From assembly GCA_052244495.1 (NCBI GenBank), contig JBQPXH010000003.1: a stretch of DNA of 64,000 nucleotides; one strand, written 5' to 3'. Below, piece by piece: positions 1 through 7,711 of this stretch (the first letter of the stretch is position 1; every line of letters begins with the position of its first letter). The translations under genes were made by a program, and so were the position numbers. The notes under the pieces were generated by a model that saw only the letters and a list, made by a program, of their open reading frames with translations, searched no databases and was not told where the DNA came from. The DNA comes from Cereibacter_A sp052244495. Its GTDB lineage: Bacteria > Pseudomonadota > Alphaproteobacteria > Rhodobacterales > Rhodobacteraceae.

Positions 1-52
1 CGCGGGCCGGGCCCCGGGGGGGCCCGGCCACCCCCCCGCGGCCGGCCGCGGC

Positions 53-126
53 GCGGGGGGCTGTCTGCCCCCCGGCCGCCCCGGGACGGGGCGGCTCCCC
101 CCGAGGATACTTGAACGAGAATGAAG
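53..126 (+). repeat. Dispersed intergenic repeat, copy 1 (long form)
   Basis: A 74-base GC-rich block: G-run, GTCTGCCCCCC, GGCGGCTCCCCCC, then the core GAGGATACTTGAACGAGAA followed by TGAAG. It matches copy 4 (45378-45447, opposite strand) almost end to end. It stops two bases short of the DUF1499 stop codon, so it sits at that gene's 3' end. The G-run and C-run could pair as a hairpin. Confidence 0.8.
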
Positions 127-127
127 C

Positions 128-580
128 TCAGGGCCGCAGTCGTGCCAGCCATTCCTGACCGCGGGCGCGGTTCACCCCGAGGTCGCTCTTGCCGAAGCGC
201 GAGCGGGCGAAGAGGGTGACGTCGGTTCCGCCATCCTCGGCCGCCACGAGGCGGACGGAGGTGAAGTCCGGAAAGCCCCACCATTTCGTGCGGGTGATCC
301 AGGTGCGGTGGAAGCCCTCGCCCGCCATCGGCCGGGTGCGTGGCCAGGACGAGGCGATGGCCTCGAGCTGCGCCGCCACCTGATCGGGCGGCAGCGCGAT
401 GTGCAGCGGCTCCACGTCGCCGCCCGGCGCTGCGAGGAAGCTGTTGTCGGCGCCCCGCTCGGTGACCGTCAGCGGATCGGCATGCCAGGCAGCGGGTTCG
501 TTCGGCGAGAAGCGCACATAGGCCATCAGGCCGCCGACGATGACGACGAGGGCGAGAAGAAGATAGCTCATCCGTTTCAT
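128..580 (-). CDS. DUF1499 family membrane-anchored protein
   Basis: A 150-residue protein of unknown function. Residues 5-22 form one hydrophobic segment, a membrane anchor or uncleaved signal, followed by a soluble domain. The C-terminal half (FHRTWITRTKWWGFPDF, then VTLFARSRFGKSDLGVN) has the conserved pattern of DUF1499. The ATG at 580 is chosen because it overlaps the stop of the upstream ureohydrolase gene as ATGA, so the two are probably translationally coupled. A longer reading would need a TTG at 598. The family has no assigned reaction and the sequence does not suggest one. Family assignment is confident; role is unknown. Confidence 0.8.
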   Translation of the reverse strand: MKRMSYLLLALVVIVGGLMAYVRFSPNEPAAWHADPLTVTERGADNSFLAAPGGDVEPLHIALPPDQVAAQLEAIASSWPRTRPMAGEGFHRTWITRTKWWGFPDFTSVRLVAAEDGGTDVTLFARSRFGKSDLGVNRARGQEWLARLRP

Positions 581-1542
581 TCCTTGCGCCTTCTCCAACC
601 GTAGAGACAGATCAACTCGTAAGCCACATGGGCGCCCGCCACGGCGGTGATGCCGGACGGGTCATGGGGGGGCGAGACCTCGACCACGTCGCCGCCGACG
701 ATGGCGAGGCCGGCGAGGTCGCGCAGGATGGCCGAAGCCTGCCACGAGGCGAGGCCGCCCCAGACCGGAGTGCCGGTTCCGGGCGCGAAGGCCGGGTCGA
801 GCGCGTCGATGTCGAAGGTGACATAGGCCGGCTGTTCGCCCGTGATGGCACGCACCCGGCGGGCGACCTCCGCGGGGCCCTGCTCGTGCACGCTCCGCGC
901 GTCGATCACGTTCATGCCCAGCCAGTCGGGCGTGTCGGTGCGGATGCCGACCTGCACCGAGCGGGCGGGATCGACCAGACCCTCCTTGACCGCCTTGTAC
1001 ATGAAGGTGCCGTGGTCGATCCGGTCGGGATCGTCGTCGGCCCAGAGGTCGGAATGGGCGTCGAACTGCACGACCGAAAGCGGACCGAAGGCGGCGGCAT
1101 GGGCGCGCAGGATCGGCAGGGTGATCGAATGGTCGCCGCCGAGGGTGATCGTGCCCGCTCCCGCCGCAAGGATGCCCGCGACATGCGCGGTCAGGCGCGC
1201 CGGAAACTCGGCAGTGCGGGCGTAGTCGAAGGCGAGATCGCCGTAATCCACCACCGTCATCTCGTCGAGCGGGTCGAAGCCCCAGCCGAAGGGCCGGTCG
1301 TAGGGCTGCAGCGTCGAGGCCTCGCGGATGGCGCGGGGGCCGAAGCGGGTGCCCGGCCGATTCGTGACCGCCTGGTCGAAGGCCACGCCCGTCACGGCGA
1401 GGTCGACACCGGTCAGATCCTTGGTGTAGCGCCGGCGCAGGAAGCTCGTCGCCCCGGCGAAGGCGTTTTCGTAGGCATAGCCGCGCGACCCCGGCCGGAC
1501 GAAGGCCGTGTCCACCTCGTTCTTCGCGTCTTCGAGAGCCAT
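577..1542 (-). CDS. speB: Agmatinase-family ureohydrolase
   Basis: A 321-residue member of the arginase/agmatinase superfamily, which uses two Mn ions to hydrolyse a guanidino group and release urea. The metal ligands are intact: GGDHS at residues 135-139, DAHSD at 161-165 and DIDALDP at 244-250, followed by the usual APGTGTP loop. Length is normal for the family. It most likely converts agmatine to putrescine, but guanidinobutyrase or another guanidino substrate cannot be excluded from sequence. An AAGG lies just upstream of the ATG. Its stop overlaps the start of the DUF1499 gene. The 250 bp upstream carry a 61-bp tandem repeat. Confidence 0.85.
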   Translation of the reverse strand: MALEDAKNEVDTAFVRPGSRGYAYENAFAGATSFLRRRYTKDLTGVDLAVTGVAFDQAVTNRPGTRFGPRAIREASTLQPYDRPFGWGFDPLDEMTVVDYGDLAFDYARTAEFPARLTAHVAGILAAGAGTITLGGDHSITLPILRAHAAAFGPLSVVQFDAHSDLWADDDPDRIDHGTFMYKAVKEGLVDPARSVQVGIRTDTPDWLGMNVIDARSVHEQGPAEVARRVRAITGEQPAYVTFDIDALDPAFAPGTGTPVWGGLASWQASAILRDLAGLAIVGGDVVEVSPPHDPSGITAVAGAHVAYELICLYGWRRRKE

Positions 1543-1630
1543 GCGTCCTTCCCGGGCCGGTTGTCGGTCGGCAGTCTAGCCAAGCGCGCGCGCCGCGCCA
1601 GCCCCGGGCGCGGCTTCCGCCTGTCTCTGA

Positions 1631-1778
1631 TGCCCCTCTGCCCAGCGGTGCTGGATCCACTGGCAGCAGGTGCTCCCCTTTGCGGCTCCGGTGCCCGTCT
1701 GCACTTGGGCGCTGGATCCGTTGGCAGCACGCGCCCCGGTCCGCGGCTCCGATGCCCGTCTGGGCAGGGGCTGGACCG
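1631..1778. repeat. Tandem repeat, 61-bp period, 2.4 copies
   Basis: Units start at 1631, 1692 and 1753 (partial). Each opens with TGCCC(c/g)TCTG, carries GCTGGATCC about 20 bases in, then GGCAGCA, and ends GCGGCTCCG(g/a). Units 1 and 2 are both exactly 61 bp. The array lies between the amidohydrolase stop and the ureohydrolase start; a period of 61 is not a codon multiple and no gene is read across it. Confidence 0.8.
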
Positions 1779-1792
1779 CGGGCGTCGGGACC

Positions 1793-2959
1793 TCAGTGTC
1801 CGAGCGGCTGGGCCCGTTCGACGAGGCGGACGAAGAAGCTCGCGCCCAGGGGTGCTGCGGCGTCGTTGAAATCATAGGCGGGATGGTGCAGGCCCGCCCC
1901 CGGGCCCGTGCCGAGGAAGAGATAGGCCCCCGGCCGCGATTCGAGCATGTAGGCGAAGTCCTCCGACCCCATCTCGCGGTTGGCATTCGCCTCCACGCCC
2001 GCCTCGCCTGCGATCTCGGAGGCGACTTCGGCGGCAAAGGCGGCCCGCGCCGGATCGTTGACCGTCGGCGGATAGCCCAGCTCGTAATCGATCTCGACCC
2101 GGACGCCATAGGCCGCGGCATGGCCCTCGACGATCTCGATGAAGCGGCGGCGGACGAGGTCGCGCACCTCGGGCGTGAAGGTGCGGATCGTGGCGCAGAA
2201 CCAGCCGTCCTCGGGGATGATGTTCGAGGCCGATCCCGTGTGGATCTGCGTGACCGACAGCACGAGGTCGTCGAGCGTGTAGAGGTTGCGCGAGATGATC
2301 GTCTGCAGCGCCTGAACCATGCCCACGATGGCGACCACCGGATCGACCGTTTCGTGCGGCGTGGCGCCATGGCCGCCCTTTCCGATCACCCGCACGGTCG
2401 CCGTATCCACCGCGGCCATCAGCGGGCCCGGCGCGGTCACGAACCGGCCGAGCGGCACGTTCGGCGCGTTGTGGATGCCGAACACCTGCGCGATGCCGAA
2501 CCGATCCATCACGCCCTCGCGCACCATGACCTCTCCGCCGCCGCCATCCTCCTCGGCCGGCTGGAAGAGAAGCGCGACGCGCCCCGAAAAGCGCCGGGTC
2601 TCGGCCAGATAACGCGCGGCGCCGAGCAGCATCGTCACGTGACCGTCGTGCCCGCAGGCGTGCATCAGGCCCGGCACGGTCGAGGCATGGTCGGCGCCCG
2701 TCAGTTCCTCGATGGGCAGCGCGTCCATGTCGGCCCGGAGCCCGATCGTCGGCCCCTCGCCCTGCCCCTCGATGATCGCCACGATCCCCGAGGTGGCGAT
2801 GCCCTCGTGGATCTCGTCCACGCCGAAGTCGCGCAGCCGCTCGACGATGAAAGCGGCGGTGCCGTGGCAGTCGAACCGCAACTCGGGGTGGCGATGGAGG
2901 TGGCGACGCCAGGCCGTCATCTCCTCCGCGTAATCGGCGATGCGGTTGACGACGGGCAT
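1793..2959 (-). CDS. M20D amidohydrolase (hippurate/N-acyl amino acid hydrolase type)
   Basis: A 388-residue cytoplasmic metallo-amidohydrolase of peptidase family M20D, the group of hippurate hydrolases, N-acyl-L-amino-acid amidohydrolases and IAA-amino-acid hydrolases. It would release an amino acid from an N-acylated substrate. Visible motifs: GLRADMDALPIEE (73-85), the metal-binding HACGHDGH (C102, H104), PAEE with E136/E137, GKGGHGA in the lid domain, and GSEDFAYM near the C-terminus. AGGAG sits about seven bases before the ATG. The exact substrate cannot be read from sequence. It is separated from the ureohydrolase by the 61-bp repeat array and may be a separate transcript. Confidence 0.85.
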   Translation of the reverse strand: MPVVNRIADYAEEMTAWRRHLHRHPELRFDCHGTAAFIVERLRDFGVDEIHEGIATSGIVAIIEGQGEGPTIGLRADMDALPIEELTGADHASTVPGLMHACGHDGHVTMLLGAARYLAETRRFSGRVALLFQPAEEDGGGGEVMVREGVMDRFGIAQVFGIHNAPNVPLGRFVTAPGPLMAAVDTATVRVIGKGGHGATPHETVDPVVAIVGMVQALQTIISRNLYTLDDLVLSVTQIHTGSASNIIPEDGWFCATIRTFTPEVRDLVRRRFIEIVEGHAAAYGVRVEIDYELGYPPTVNDPARAAFAAEVASEIAGEAGVEANANREMGSEDFAYMLESRPGAYLFLGTGPGAGLHHPAYDFNDAAAPLGASFFVRLVERAQPLGH

Positions 2960-3218
2960 GGGAGACTCCTGAAGAAATGGTCAGACGCGCAAGGAAACCG
3001 AATTCCGGCGCGGCTGCAAGGCGAAGGCGGCGCGCCGACGCTGCGTCAGCGCGCGAGCAGGTGCAAGCCGTCGGGTCGCGGATCCGGCGCGGCAGGCGCA
3101 TCCCCTGCATCGTCGATCGGGCCGCGGGGGCACGATGTCCGCGTCGCTCCGGCTTTCGGTTTACCCCCGCGCCGAGGCCAGCTATTCCCTCAGGGTCCGA
3201 TCCAGCGCGAGCGTGCCC

Positions 3219-4025
3219 ATGTCCGATCCCTTCGTCACCGGCCCCGGCCTCCCGCGGCTCCTCGCCATCATGGCGCGCCTGCGCGACCCCGAGAAGGGTT
3301 GCCCTTGGGACGTTGAACAGACCTTCGCCACGATCGCGCCCTATACGCTCGAGGAGGCGCACGAGGTCGCCGATGCCATCGCGCGCGAGGACTGGGACGA
3401 CCTGCGCGGCGAATTGGGTGACCTGCTGCTGCAGACGGTCTTCCACGCCCGCATGGCCGAGGAGCGGGGTCTCTTCGACTTCGAGGCCGTGGCGGCGGGG
3501 ATCGCCGACAAGATGATCGCGCGCCACCCCCATGTCTTCGGGGACGAGTCGCGCGACAAGTCGGCCGAGCAGCAGACGGCGGACTGGGAGAAGATCAAGG
3601 CCGCCGAGCGCGCGGGCCGCGCACAGGCCGGCGTGCTCGACGGCGTGGCACTGGGGCTGCCCGCGCTCACCCGCGCGGTGAAGCTGCAGAAGCGCGCGGC
3701 GCGGGTCGGCTTCGACTGGCCCGGCACGGCCGAGGTGCTGGACAAGATCGTCGAGGAGGCGCGCGAACTGGTCGAGGCGCGGGACGAACTGACCGCCGAG
3801 GAAACCTTTGAGGAGTTCGGCGACCTCCTCTTCGTAATCGCCAATCTCGGACGACATCTGCAGGTCGATCCGGAAGCCGCCCTGCGCGCCGCCAATGCGA
3901 AATTCACCCGGCGCTTCGAGCGCATCGAGGCGCTTCTTGCCGAGGATGGCCGGCGGCCGGAGGACAGCAATCTTGAAGAGATGGACGCGCTCTGGGACCG
4001 CGCGAAGGCCGAAGAACGAAGCTGA
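3219..4025 (+). CDS. mazG: Nucleoside triphosphate pyrophosphohydrolase MazG
   Basis: A 268-residue all-alpha NTP pyrophosphatase that hydrolyses canonical or damaged NTPs to NMP and pyrophosphate. It has the two-domain layout of MazG: domain 1 has EEAHEVADAI and ELGDLLLQ, domain 2 has EEARELVEARDEL and EEFGDLLFV, the acidic helices that bind Mg. The motif GCPWD near residue 27 is typical. The ATG at 3219 is taken because it begins MSDPF shortly before the conserved region; an in-frame ATG at 3135 would add 28 residues unlike the family. Length is normal for full-size MazG. It is the first plus-strand gene here, transcribed away from the amidohydrolase. Confidence 0.9.
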   Translation: MSDPFVTGPGLPRLLAIMARLRDPEKGCPWDVEQTFATIAPYTLEEAHEVADAIAREDWDDLRGELGDLLLQTVFHARMAEERGLFDFEAVAAGIADKMIARHPHVFGDESRDKSAEQQTADWEKIKAAERAGRAQAGVLDGVALGLPALTRAVKLQKRAARVGFDWPGTAEVLDKIVEEARELVEARDELTAEETFEEFGDLLFVIANLGRHLQVDPEAALRAANAKFTRRFERIEALLAEDGRRPEDSNLEEMDALWDRAKAEERS

Positions 4026-4038
4026 GCGCAGGCCGAAA

Positions 4039-4057
4039 CCTGAGGATTGGACTCAGG
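4039..4057 (+). promoter_or_regulatory. Iron-Rhodo-box-like operator (TGA-N9-TCA)
   Basis: CCTGAG-gattgga-CTCAGG, a perfect six-base dyad that contains TGA-N9-TCA at 4041-4055. This is the consensus of the iron-responsive box described upstream of iron-uptake genes in Rhodobacterales. It lies 62 bases before the start of the iron-binding protein gene and just upstream of a TTGACG -35-like hexamer (4060-4065). Confidence 0.6.
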
Positions 4058-4059
4058 CA

Positions 4060-4088
4060 TTGACGGCCGGACGTATCCTGAATATTGG
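4060..4088 (+). promoter_or_regulatory. Candidate promoter of the iron-binding protein gene
   Basis: TTGACG at 4060-4065 followed after 17 bases by TATTGG at 4083-4088, a plausible but imperfect sigma-70 pair. A second dyad, GAATAT-N8-ATATTC (4080-4099), overlaps the -10 and could be another operator. Confidence 0.4.
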
Positions 4089-4118
4089 TCGGGATATTCC
4101 TGACAAAAGAGGTCAACC

Positions 4119-5129
4119 ATGCGTCACTCCGCTGCTCCGCTCGTTGCGCTCGCGCTCGGCGCCGCTGCCGCACCCGCCCTTGCCGAAGAGGTGAACGTCT
4201 ATTCGCACCGCCAGCCGGAACTCATCCAGCCGCTCGTGGACGCGTTCAGCGCCCAGACCGGCATCGACGTCAACGTGGCCTTCGTGGACAAGGGCATGGC
4301 AGAGCGACTCGCGGCCGAAGGAGACCGCTCGCCCGCCGATCTGGTGCTGACGGTGGACATTGCGCGGCTGATGCAGGTGGTCGAGGCGGGCGTCACGCAA
4401 TCCGTCGAGTCGGACGTGCTGGCCGGGAACATTCCGGCCGAGTTCCGCGATCCCGAGGGCCACTGGTTCGGGCTGACCAGCCGCGCCCGGATCGTCTACG
4501 CCTCGAAGGAGCGCGTGGCCGATGGCGAAGTCACGACCTACGAGGATCTCGCCTCGGACAAGTGGAAGGGGCGGCTCTGCACGCGCTCCTTCACCAACGA
4601 TTACAACGTAGCCCTGACCGGGGCCATGATCGCGCATCACGGCGTCGAGGAGACCGGCGCCTGGCTCGAGGGCGTGAAGGCCAATCTGGCCCGCAAGCCC
4701 GAGGGCGGCGACCGCGACCAGGTGAAGTCGATCTGGGCCGGCGAATGCGACATCAGCCTCGGCAACACCTACTACATGGGCCAGATGGTCAATGATCCCG
4801 AGCAGAAGGAGTGGGCCGAATCGGTCCGCATCGTCTTCCCGACCTTCGAGGAGGGTGGCACGCACATGAACATCTCGGGGGTCGCCATGACGCGCGCCGC
4901 GCCGAACCGCGAGGCTGCGCTGAAGTTCATGGAGTGGCTCTCGTCCGACGAGGCGCAGCGGATCTATGCCGAGACGAACCACGAGTTCCCGGTAAAGGCC
5001 GGCGTCCCCCGCTCGGATCTGGTCGAGAGCTGGGGCAACTTCACGCCGGACGCGCTCGGCCTCGTCGAGGTTGCGGCCCAACGCGCGGCCGCGCTGAAGC
5101 TGATCGAGACCGTGGACATCGACGGCTGA
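4119..5129 (+). CDS. Ferric-iron ABC transporter substrate-binding protein
   Basis: A 336-residue periplasmic binding protein of the FutA/FbpA/AfuA type, which carries Fe(III) to an inner-membrane ABC permease. Residues 1-22 are a Sec signal peptide ending in Ala-Leu-Ala. The mature start VNVYSHRQPELI and the later NTYYMGQM are the Tyr/His-containing stretches that supply iron ligands in this family. AAGAGG lies six bases before the ATG. No permease or ATPase gene follows (the next gene is a nucleoside hydrolase), so it must work with a transporter encoded elsewhere. The iron-type box upstream supports an iron role and low-iron induction. Confidence 0.85.
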   Translation: MRHSAAPLVALALGAAAAPALAEEVNVYSHRQPELIQPLVDAFSAQTGIDVNVAFVDKGMAERLAAEGDRSPADLVLTVDIARLMQVVEAGVTQSVESDVLAGNIPAEFRDPEGHWFGLTSRARIVYASKERVADGEVTTYEDLASDKWKGRLCTRSFTNDYNVALTGAMIAHHGVEETGAWLEGVKANLARKPEGGDRDQVKSIWAGECDISLGNTYYMGQMVNDPEQKEWAESVRIVFPTFEEGGTHMNISGVAMTRAAPNREAALKFMEWLSSDEAQRIYAETNHEFPVKAGVPRSDLVESWGNFTPDALGLVEVAAQRAAALKLIETVDIDG

Positions 5130-5145
5130 CGACGAAGGTCCCAAT

Positions 5146-5173
5146 GCCGCCGGACCACATGCCGTCCGGCGGC
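5146..5173 (+). terminator. Hairpin terminator after the iron-binding protein gene
   Basis: A perfect 10-bp stem, GCCGCCGGAC / GTCCGGCGGC, with an eight-base loop, 16 bases after the stop codon. No T-run follows, so it may be a weak terminator or an mRNA-stabilising stem. Confidence 0.6.
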
Positions 5174-5325
5174 GCGATATCCCCTCCTGCCGGGGAAACG
5201 CGACGAACCTCGGGCGCGAGCACCTGCCTCCGAACCGGGGACCGCGACGGCGGGTCGGGTTCGGTCCGCATGGACAAGCCGGCCGCCTTGCGCTCTGGTG
5301 CCTCTACCCAGCCTAAGGAGACGAC

Positions 5326-6267
5326 ATGACGACAGCCCGCCGGATCATCATCGACACCGACCCGGGACAGGACGACGCCGTGGCGATCCTGCTCGCGCTG
5401 GCGAGCCCCGAGCTGGAGGTTCTGGGCATCACGGCCGTCGCGGGCAACGTGCCGCTGGCGCTGACGCAGAGGAATGCCCGCATCATCTGCGAAATCGCGC
5501 AGCGCACCGACGTGCCCGTCTTCGCAGGCTGCGACGCGCCGCTCGTGCGGAAGCTGGTGACGGCCGAGCATGTCCACGGCAAGACCGGGCTCGACGGCCC
5601 GGTGCTGGCGGATCCGACAATGCCGCTGCAGGACCGTCACGCCGTGGACTGGCTGATCGAGACCCTGCGCGCGGAGCCTTCGGGCAGCATCACGCTTTGC
5701 CCGCTCGGGCCGCTCACCAACATCGCCACCGCGCTGCAGCGCGCCCCCGACATCGCGCCCCGCATCCGCGAGATCGTGCTGATGGGCGGCGCCTATTTCG
5801 AGGTGGGCAACATCACCCCCTCGGCCGAGTTCAACATCTACGTCGACCCCGAGGCTGCGCAGATCGTCTTCGGCAGCGGCGTGCCGCTCGTGGTGATGCC
5901 GCTCGACGTGACGCACAAGGCGCTCACCAACGCGGTGCGCGTCGAGCGTTTCCGCGCGATGGGCACCCACGCAGGGCGCATGGTCGCCGAATGGACCGAC
6001 TTCTTCGAGCGCTTCGACCGCGAGAAATACGGCTCGGAAGGCGCGCCGCTGCATGATCCCTGCGTCATCGCCTGGCTGCTGAACCCCGATCTGTTCCTCG
6101 GCCGGCACATCAATGTCGAGATCGAGACCGAAGGCCGGTTCACCACCGGCATGACAGTTGCCGACTGGTGGCGGGTGAGCGATCGCGCGCCCAATGCCCT
6201 CTTCATGCGCGACCTCGACGCCGAGGGCTTCTTTGCCCTCCTGACCGAGCGCATCGCCCGGCTTTGA
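5326..6267 (+). CDS. Inosine/uridine-preferring nucleoside hydrolase family protein
   Basis: A 313-residue calcium-dependent nucleoside N-ribohydrolase, which splits a ribonucleoside into base and ribose for salvage. The N-terminal DTDPGQDDA (residues 10-18) is the family's metal-binding aspartate cluster; EFNIYVDPEAA in the middle and LHDPCVIAWL near residue 240 are the other conserved blocks. AAGGAG sits six bases before the ATG. The GAGHVHG-like segment EHVHGKTGLDG is also typical of the substrate loop. Length is normal. Purine versus pyrimidine preference cannot be told from sequence. It converges with the kinase gene 26 bases away. Confidence 0.88.
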   Translation: MTTARRIIIDTDPGQDDAVAILLALASPELEVLGITAVAGNVPLALTQRNARIICEIAQRTDVPVFAGCDAPLVRKLVTAEHVHGKTGLDGPVLADPTMPLQDRHAVDWLIETLRAEPSGSITLCPLGPLTNIATALQRAPDIAPRIREIVLMGGAYFEVGNITPSAEFNIYVDPEAAQIVFGSGVPLVVMPLDVTHKALTNAVRVERFRAMGTHAGRMVAEWTDFFERFDREKYGSEGAPLHDPCVIAWLLNPDLFLGRHINVEIETEGRFTTGMTVADWWRVSDRAPNALFMRDLDAEGFFALLTERIARL

Positions 6268-6292
6268 GAGCCTTCGCACGGCCGGCGGCGGA

Positions 6293-7345
6293 TCAGGACA
6301 GGGGCAGCGTGACGATGAAGCGGCTGCCCTGCCCCAGCTCGCTCTCGATCCGGAACCGCCCGCGGTGCCGGTTGATGATATGCTTGACGATGGCAAGGCC
6401 GAGGCCCGTCCCGCCCTTCTCGCGCGAACGATGGTTGTCGACGCGATAGAAGCGCTCGGTCAGGCGCGGCAGGTGGATCGCGTCGATCCCCTCGCCCCGG
6501 TCGATGACCTCGATCCGCACCGCAGGGCCGAGCCGCGCGAGGCCTTCGGGATCACGTGTCACCTCGACCGTGACGAGCTTGCCGGAAGCGCCGTATTTCA
6601 CCGCGTTCTCAATGAGGTTGTGGAAGACCTGCGTCAGCTGATCCGGATCGCCCGGCAGCGAGATCGGCCCGACCTCGCCCTTGCGGGTGATCTCGACGCC
6701 GGCCGCCTCTGCCATGGGCCTCAGTGCCGCCGTCGCCTGCGCAATCACCGCCGAGACATCGACCGGCGTGGTGGGTCGCACCCGCTCCTCGGTCTCGACC
6801 CTGCTGAGCGAGAGGAGATCCTGCACAAGGCGGTTCATCCGTCCCGCCTCGCGCGCCATGATCGCGAGGAACCGCTCCCGCGCGGCGGCATCGTCGCGGG
6901 CGGCACCCTGCAGGGTCTCGATGAAGCCGAGAAGGGCCGTCAGCGGCGTTCGCAGCTCGTGGCTCACGTTCGCAACGAAATCGCGGCGGATCGCCCCCAT
7001 CTGCTCCTGCTCGGTGATGTCCTCGAAGGCGCAGAGCGCACATCGCTCACCCTTGATGGGCACCGGCGTCACCGTCACACGATAGGTCACCTCGCGCGAG
7101 GGGCCGGTGATGATGTGACGCGCCCGCCCCGGCCGGTCGAGCCGGAGCGCGCCCTCGATCGCGTCGAGCAGTGCCGGCTGGCGCATGGCCATGACATAAT
7201 GCCTCGCGACGCTGGCCGCTCCGAAGAGCCTCTGCGCCGGCGCGTTCGCCGCCCGGATGCGTTCGTCCGGGCCGATCAGCACGAGCGGCAGAGGCACGCC
7301 TTCCAGAAGCCGAGCTGCGTCTTCCGCCTGCATTCCCGTTTCCAT
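6293..7345 (-). CDS. phoR: PhoR-type sensor histidine kinase
   Basis: A 350-residue PAS-plus-kinase protein expected to sense phosphate status and phosphorylate PhoB. A PAS-like region covers about 12-110, the HisKA box SHELRTPLT has its phospho-acceptor at H129, and the ATPase domain has NLIENAVKYG, DRGEGID and GGTGLGLAIVKHI. The start at 7345 has AGGAGG upstream; further N-terminal reading has no domain character. Unlike typical PhoR it shows no transmembrane segment, so membrane contact would need a partner such as PhoU/Pst. A perfect Pho box lies 130 bases upstream, which is the main reason for the PhoR name. No pst, phoU or phoB gene is in the window. Confidence 0.75.
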   Translation of the reverse strand: METGMQAEDAARLLEGVPLPLVLIGPDERIRAANAPAQRLFGAASVARHYVMAMRQPALLDAIEGALRLDRPGRARHIITGPSREVTYRVTVTPVPIKGERCALCAFEDITEQEQMGAIRRDFVANVSHELRTPLTALLGFIETLQGAARDDAAARERFLAIMAREAGRMNRLVQDLLSLSRVETEERVRPTTPVDVSAVIAQATAALRPMAEAAGVEITRKGEVGPISLPGDPDQLTQVFHNLIENAVKYGASGKLVTVEVTRDPEGLARLGPAVRIEVIDRGEGIDAIHLPRLTERFYRVDNHRSREKGGTGLGLAIVKHIINRHRGRFRIESELGQGSRFIVTLPLS

Positions 7346-7711
7346 CCGCCTCGTTTCCCTCCTGCCATGCCCGGCGGCCGGTGCGGCCGCCGCTCCGGCC
7401 GCGGCCGAAGCGCGCCGGACGCGCCCGGCAGCGGTCGCCGGGCGAGTCACCCCGAAACCCATGCGCCGAGGATCATGACAGCAAGATGACAGTCCTGCGA
7501 CACGAACCCTCGGACAGCCGTCGCACGGGGCTCGCGCCGTCGGCCTCGCCGTGTCGTGGGGTTTGGCGACGGAGGGTCCGGCGCCCGGCGCGCAGCGCGG
7601 TCGATCACCGGGCAGCACGACATGATCGTGTCGCCCGGCGCGTGCGGTTTCGACGGGTCGCCGCGACGTCGCCCGTCTGGACGCCAAGGCGGGGCGCCGC
7701 GCGGAGCGCGG
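7346..7711. other. Intergenic region upstream of phoR
   Basis: 366 bp without a credible gene between phoR and the PLP enzyme, both on the minus strand. It holds the Pho box at 7475-7492. A small dyad CACGA-catga-TCGTG at 7616-7630 and two related GC-rich stretches (near 7580 and 7690) lie past the PLP enzyme stop and may act in termination; nothing else is evident. Confidence 0.6.
7475..7492 (-). promoter_or_regulatory. Pho box (PhoB binding site)
   Basis: On the minus strand the sequence reads CTGTCAT-cttg-CTGTCAT, two perfect 7-base direct repeats with the canonical 4-base spacer. It faces the histidine kinase gene, implying PhoB-dependent autoregulation under phosphate limitation. Confidence 0.88.
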
